NCBI GenBank assembly: GCA_933228895.1
Contig: OW121855.1
Span: 43,600,698 to 43,664,697 of the forward strand
DNA: 64,000 nucleotides
Direction: 5' to 3'
DNA from: Platycnemis pennipes
Taxonomy: Eukaryota; Arthropoda; Insecta; Odonata; Platycnemididae
Both the position numbers and the translations under genes were made by a program. Within the stretch, counting starts at the first letter, position 1; every line of letters begins with the position of its first letter. Under the pieces are notes generated by a model that saw nothing but the letters and a program-made list of their open reading frames with translations, had not been told where the DNA came from and ran no database searches. Below, in pieces: positions 60,861-64,000 of the stretch.

Positions 60861-62560
60861 AACACGCTCTTTGTGTATCATATGCATATTTTCAGTATTT
60901 TAGAGTATTAACAGTATAATTTTTTGATATTTGAAGATAATTCTTTTTTCATTGGTTTTTAGTACCTCTTGATAAGCTCGTATTTGATGTTGACCTCTTT
61001 GATGCTCCTTATGGTTGGAATACTACGATAGATGTACTAGTAGCATTCATTGCTGACGTCATTAAATATTCATTTGATTTGTGACAAATGTGAAAAGCAC
61101 AAATGTGAAAATCCATCTTAACTATAAAAACATGTTTAGTGTCATAATGGTATTGACACATTAATAATTGACTCCCACATTGCCGAGGAAGATCTTGGAC
61201 TTCTTTCTTAGCACCATCACCGTCATCTGTTGGTTAAGGCGAGGGTATGGTTAAAATTGGTTATATTCCAAAGAATGCATTTGGAAAGTGGAGTAGCGAA
61301 GCAGTGCTAATCATTAACTTACTTTACTCTCTCAAATACTTTGGTAATATGAGTTAGTAAACTGGCTGCAATATTAACTTGGATTTCATACCTTTAAAAT
61401 AATCAGCGTGTTTTTTCTAATCACTTTAGAGTGATTTGATGTTTGTGCTATTTCTAAAATCTTAATAATTATCATGTGCATGAACGTTTCTCCTAACGTT
61501 ATTGATTTAAGGATTGTTTTAACACTGCTGAGAAAAGAACGGGCTAAGGAGCGTAGTTCCGTCTTTAATTCGACGCCAGAGCTAATAATAATATTTAAGA
61601 TTAACCAAGCCGACGTGATTGTAGCTTAAAACGACTCATCCATGTTAGCTGACCGCTTAGAGCGCTAGAAATCACTGGATGCGCTGAGCGCACGCCGCTT
61701 GCCGCTCTCACACCCACGCTTGTTATTCCACTCGATTGAGCGCGCTGACGTACCCTCGGAAAAATCCGATCGAGTCAGTAAGTGACGAGGGTAGAAAGTG
61801 ATGATTTTTCTTGGCGACAATAGGTGAGGTGGAGCATGAAACAGTAAAGAGGCGAGGAGCGAGGTATGTTGACTCTTGGTTTTGACATGGATTAGATAAG
61901 ATTCTTCATCACTTCACTGCGCCTCTATACGCAGCCCAGTTACTCTAATATCCATAAAAATAGTATTTTTTAAATGTACTCCCATAATGTATTGGAGGAT
62001 TTAAAATAATACATAAGTCGTGCATTGTTGGATAAGGAACTTGTTTACTAGACGGATACTAGAAATGTTACCAGGGAGAAAAAGTTACTAAATTTCAGTA
62101 TGAATCAAATTTATAGCAAAAACACAATGGTTAATGAGATGAGGGAGAATATAATTTATGCGTCTGTATAAATATTGGTGGTTGCCTGTATGTTTTAGTT
62201 CGTTTTTGATGAGGGAGTGGACAATTGCGAATTCCATTGGTTTGCTTATATTATAATAGCGCTATTCCATTTTCATTTTCAAATAATTCTTTCTTCCCTT
62301 TATCAATCTTATTTGTTTATAGCATGTTATTTAACTGGCTGAGCCGTCCTTTTTTCGTAACTTATCCTCCTCATCAGTTACATTTATTAGATGGTTCTCT
62401 CTTTTAGAGAGTGCAACTCTGAATGTCCTCTGCATCACACCAATTTTCATCCAAACTCCATCAACCAAAAAAAAGAAGAAACCGTCTCTCTTCCTTTTGA
62501 GACAGGAAATGTCGTATAATGTCGGGGAATGAATTGAAATGACGGGAATGATTCGAAGAT
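60861..62560. other. AT-rich DNA with a small CpG-containing patch
   Basis: No gene seen. 61.6-61.8 kb is richer in CpG and GCGC motifs but carries no open frame of note. Confidence 0.45.
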
Positions 62561-63230
62561 CTGCTTCCTTCCTCGTGCTTGTGGGAGGGAAAGTCATGTA
62601 GTTAAGGGGGGGAGAGAGAGAAGAAAGATTTGGAAGGGCGCGAAACGCAAAAAGGAGGGGGGAAATTTCGAGATGAGATAGGGTTGGGAGGAGTGTGGAA
62701 GCGATTCATTTCCAGCGCATGAAAAAGATATAATTTTTTTTTACCTCCTTTTTAAAAAATTCACTTCCGAAGCCCCAAGGGGCGCGCGCCTGTTTGTGTG
62801 TGCGTATGTTTGGAGCCGCGTGATGAAATAACAGGTGAGGCGTGTGGAGTGAGAAGTGGCAAGAGGAAGTGGGGAGGAGGGATTTTTTTAGGGGGGAGGG
62901 AGAGAGAGTGTGTGTGAGCGGATATTAAAAGGAGCTCGGGGTTTTGGGGATGAGAAGTTTTTAAATGGATCGGAGGAGGGATGGGGAACCCCTGGGATCT
63001 CTGGGGAGGGAGGGAAGGGGATGAAAAAGAGCTTCGCGGGAAATGAAGAGTTGCGAATGGGGAGGAGGGGGGACTTGTTTGGGTCCATTGCGCAGGGAGG
63101 ATGAGCAGGGGGTTTTTGAGGGACTCGGAGATCAAAGGGGTTGTTGAGGGCTCCATCGGAGTTGAGGGGAACCCCTGAGGTCGACTCATGTGAAGGGAGC
63201 GCGATCGAGGGTTTTTTCACTGGCATTGTT
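62561..63230. other. GC-rich purine island
   Basis: Strong G/A bias on the plus strand (62.60-62.70 and 62.86-63.15 kb) with GAGAGAGAG runs. Minus-strand frames (62761-63189, 142 codons; 62888-63226, 112 codons) are Pro/Ser/His-rich and follow the bias. Same class as the 31.6 and 47.6 kb islands. Confidence 0.4.
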
Positions 63231-64000
63231 TATTTTTTTTGTGAACCCGTGTGCTTTTTTCTTGTCTTGGTTCCATTAGTATCGGTCGATTGGTTTCACA
63301 TAACCACAGTTACTGAAGGCGAATATCGCAGTAATTTGGCCATATGGTTGTAATTTGGTATCTCATAGCCGCTAATATAATTTTACGTTAAATAAAAGCG
63401 TTCCCATTATCGCATTACAAAGTTATATTTGTGATCAAAGTTTCAGATTCATGATGCAGAGAAAGGGATGTAATGCATATTTGCCATAGAGTTCAGTAAA
63501 GTTTCATTTTATAAAATATTTCTGTTGTGTGTTTACTTTTGCTTGACACATTTCGGCTTTGAAATGTCAGTTGTCATTAGTGTCCATGTACACGTATTGC
63601 TATTTTTCAGCAATTGTTCCCAGGTGTCAAAATTAAATCTATTATCGCAACCTCAGTACCAGTCATTATATTTTTATTGATTCTAATAGAGTATGTGTAC
63701 TTACATATCATATATTCATTCCTTTTATCCTTTTAGTCTAGCAGCAAGCGGTGCTTACGATCATTCCATTCAGTATGATCTATGTAATCATCTGTAAATA
63801 GAAGGCCAAATTCCATTATTTGCGTAATCCCATTATTTTTCCCAGAGGGAAATTAAATATGTCATCCAATAGTAAGTGGTATATTAATTGCCCATGTGTA
63901 TTGTGCTTTTTTTATTTTACCAAAAAAGAAAGTAATGGTGCATTACTAATCTAATGCGTCCCAGCAAGAAGTTTCTTGGGGTTACCTTCATCCGAGGAGT
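63231..64000. other. AT-rich DNA, no gene seen
   Basis: Nothing recognised to the window end. Confidence 0.5.

Overview
The window looks like nuclear genomic DNA from an animal, most likely an arthropod. No species can be fixed from the sequence alone. The evidence is the AT-rich background with normal CpG dinucleotides, the lack of long open frames, and decayed mobile elements of types common in arthropods. These are tRNA-derived SINEs, RTE-like LINE 3' ends, the C-terminal tail of a non-LTR reverse transcriptase, a hAT-type MITE and fold-back elements. Nothing looks prokaryotic: there are no operons, no ribosome-binding sites and no dense coding.

No protein-coding gene can be called with confidence. 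The longer open frames lie in GC-rich, strand-asymmetric, low-complexity stretches where stop codons are rare, and none translates to a domain I recognise. The window is best read as intergenic DNA and/or the intron of a large gene. Its one strong promoter/first-exon candidate is a CpG-rich island at about 4.85-6.9 kb, with GA/CT tracts and a good splice donor at 6660/6661. A second candidate is at 31.15-31.93 kb, with two CGATAGCGG repeats overlapping a TATCGATA (DRE-type) site and a TATAAAAG box. A third is at 37.14-37.98 kb, where a purine-rich half abuts a pyrimidine-rich half at a GTCACGTGATC E-box. Similar GC-rich purine or pyrimidine islands recur at about 10.4, 15.2, 19.4, 34.7, 41.1, 44.3, 47.0, 51.2, 53.9 and 62.6 kb.

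Layout: 0-4.8 kb is AT-rich with two SINEs, an RTE-like LINE tail and a third tRNA-like relic at its right edge. 4.85-6.9 kb is the main CpG island. 7-11.6 kb is unique-looking AT-rich DNA with one GC-rich island. 11.7-12.2 kb holds a SINE followed by a fold-back element. 18.68-19.19 kb is a complete hAT-type MITE with an 8-bp target duplication. 19.4-30 kb holds scattered SINE and LINE ends. 31-38 kb holds the two smaller promoter candidates. 39-49 kb holds a LINE relic, a snap-back triplication, two more fold-back elements and two SINEs, one split by an insertion. 49.8-51.9 kb has a tRNA-like core inside perfect inverted repeats and a short direct duplication. 54.5-64 kb is mostly AT-rich, with a decayed LINE reverse-transcriptase tail and another shared LINE/SINE 3' end.

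The most interesting material is the group of three hairpin elements at 12.0, 43.7 and 48.5 kb. Their loops carry GAAAC-type cores reminiscent of hammerhead motifs in Penelope-like elements, and the first has a clean 14-bp flanking duplication. I see no clear new gene system.
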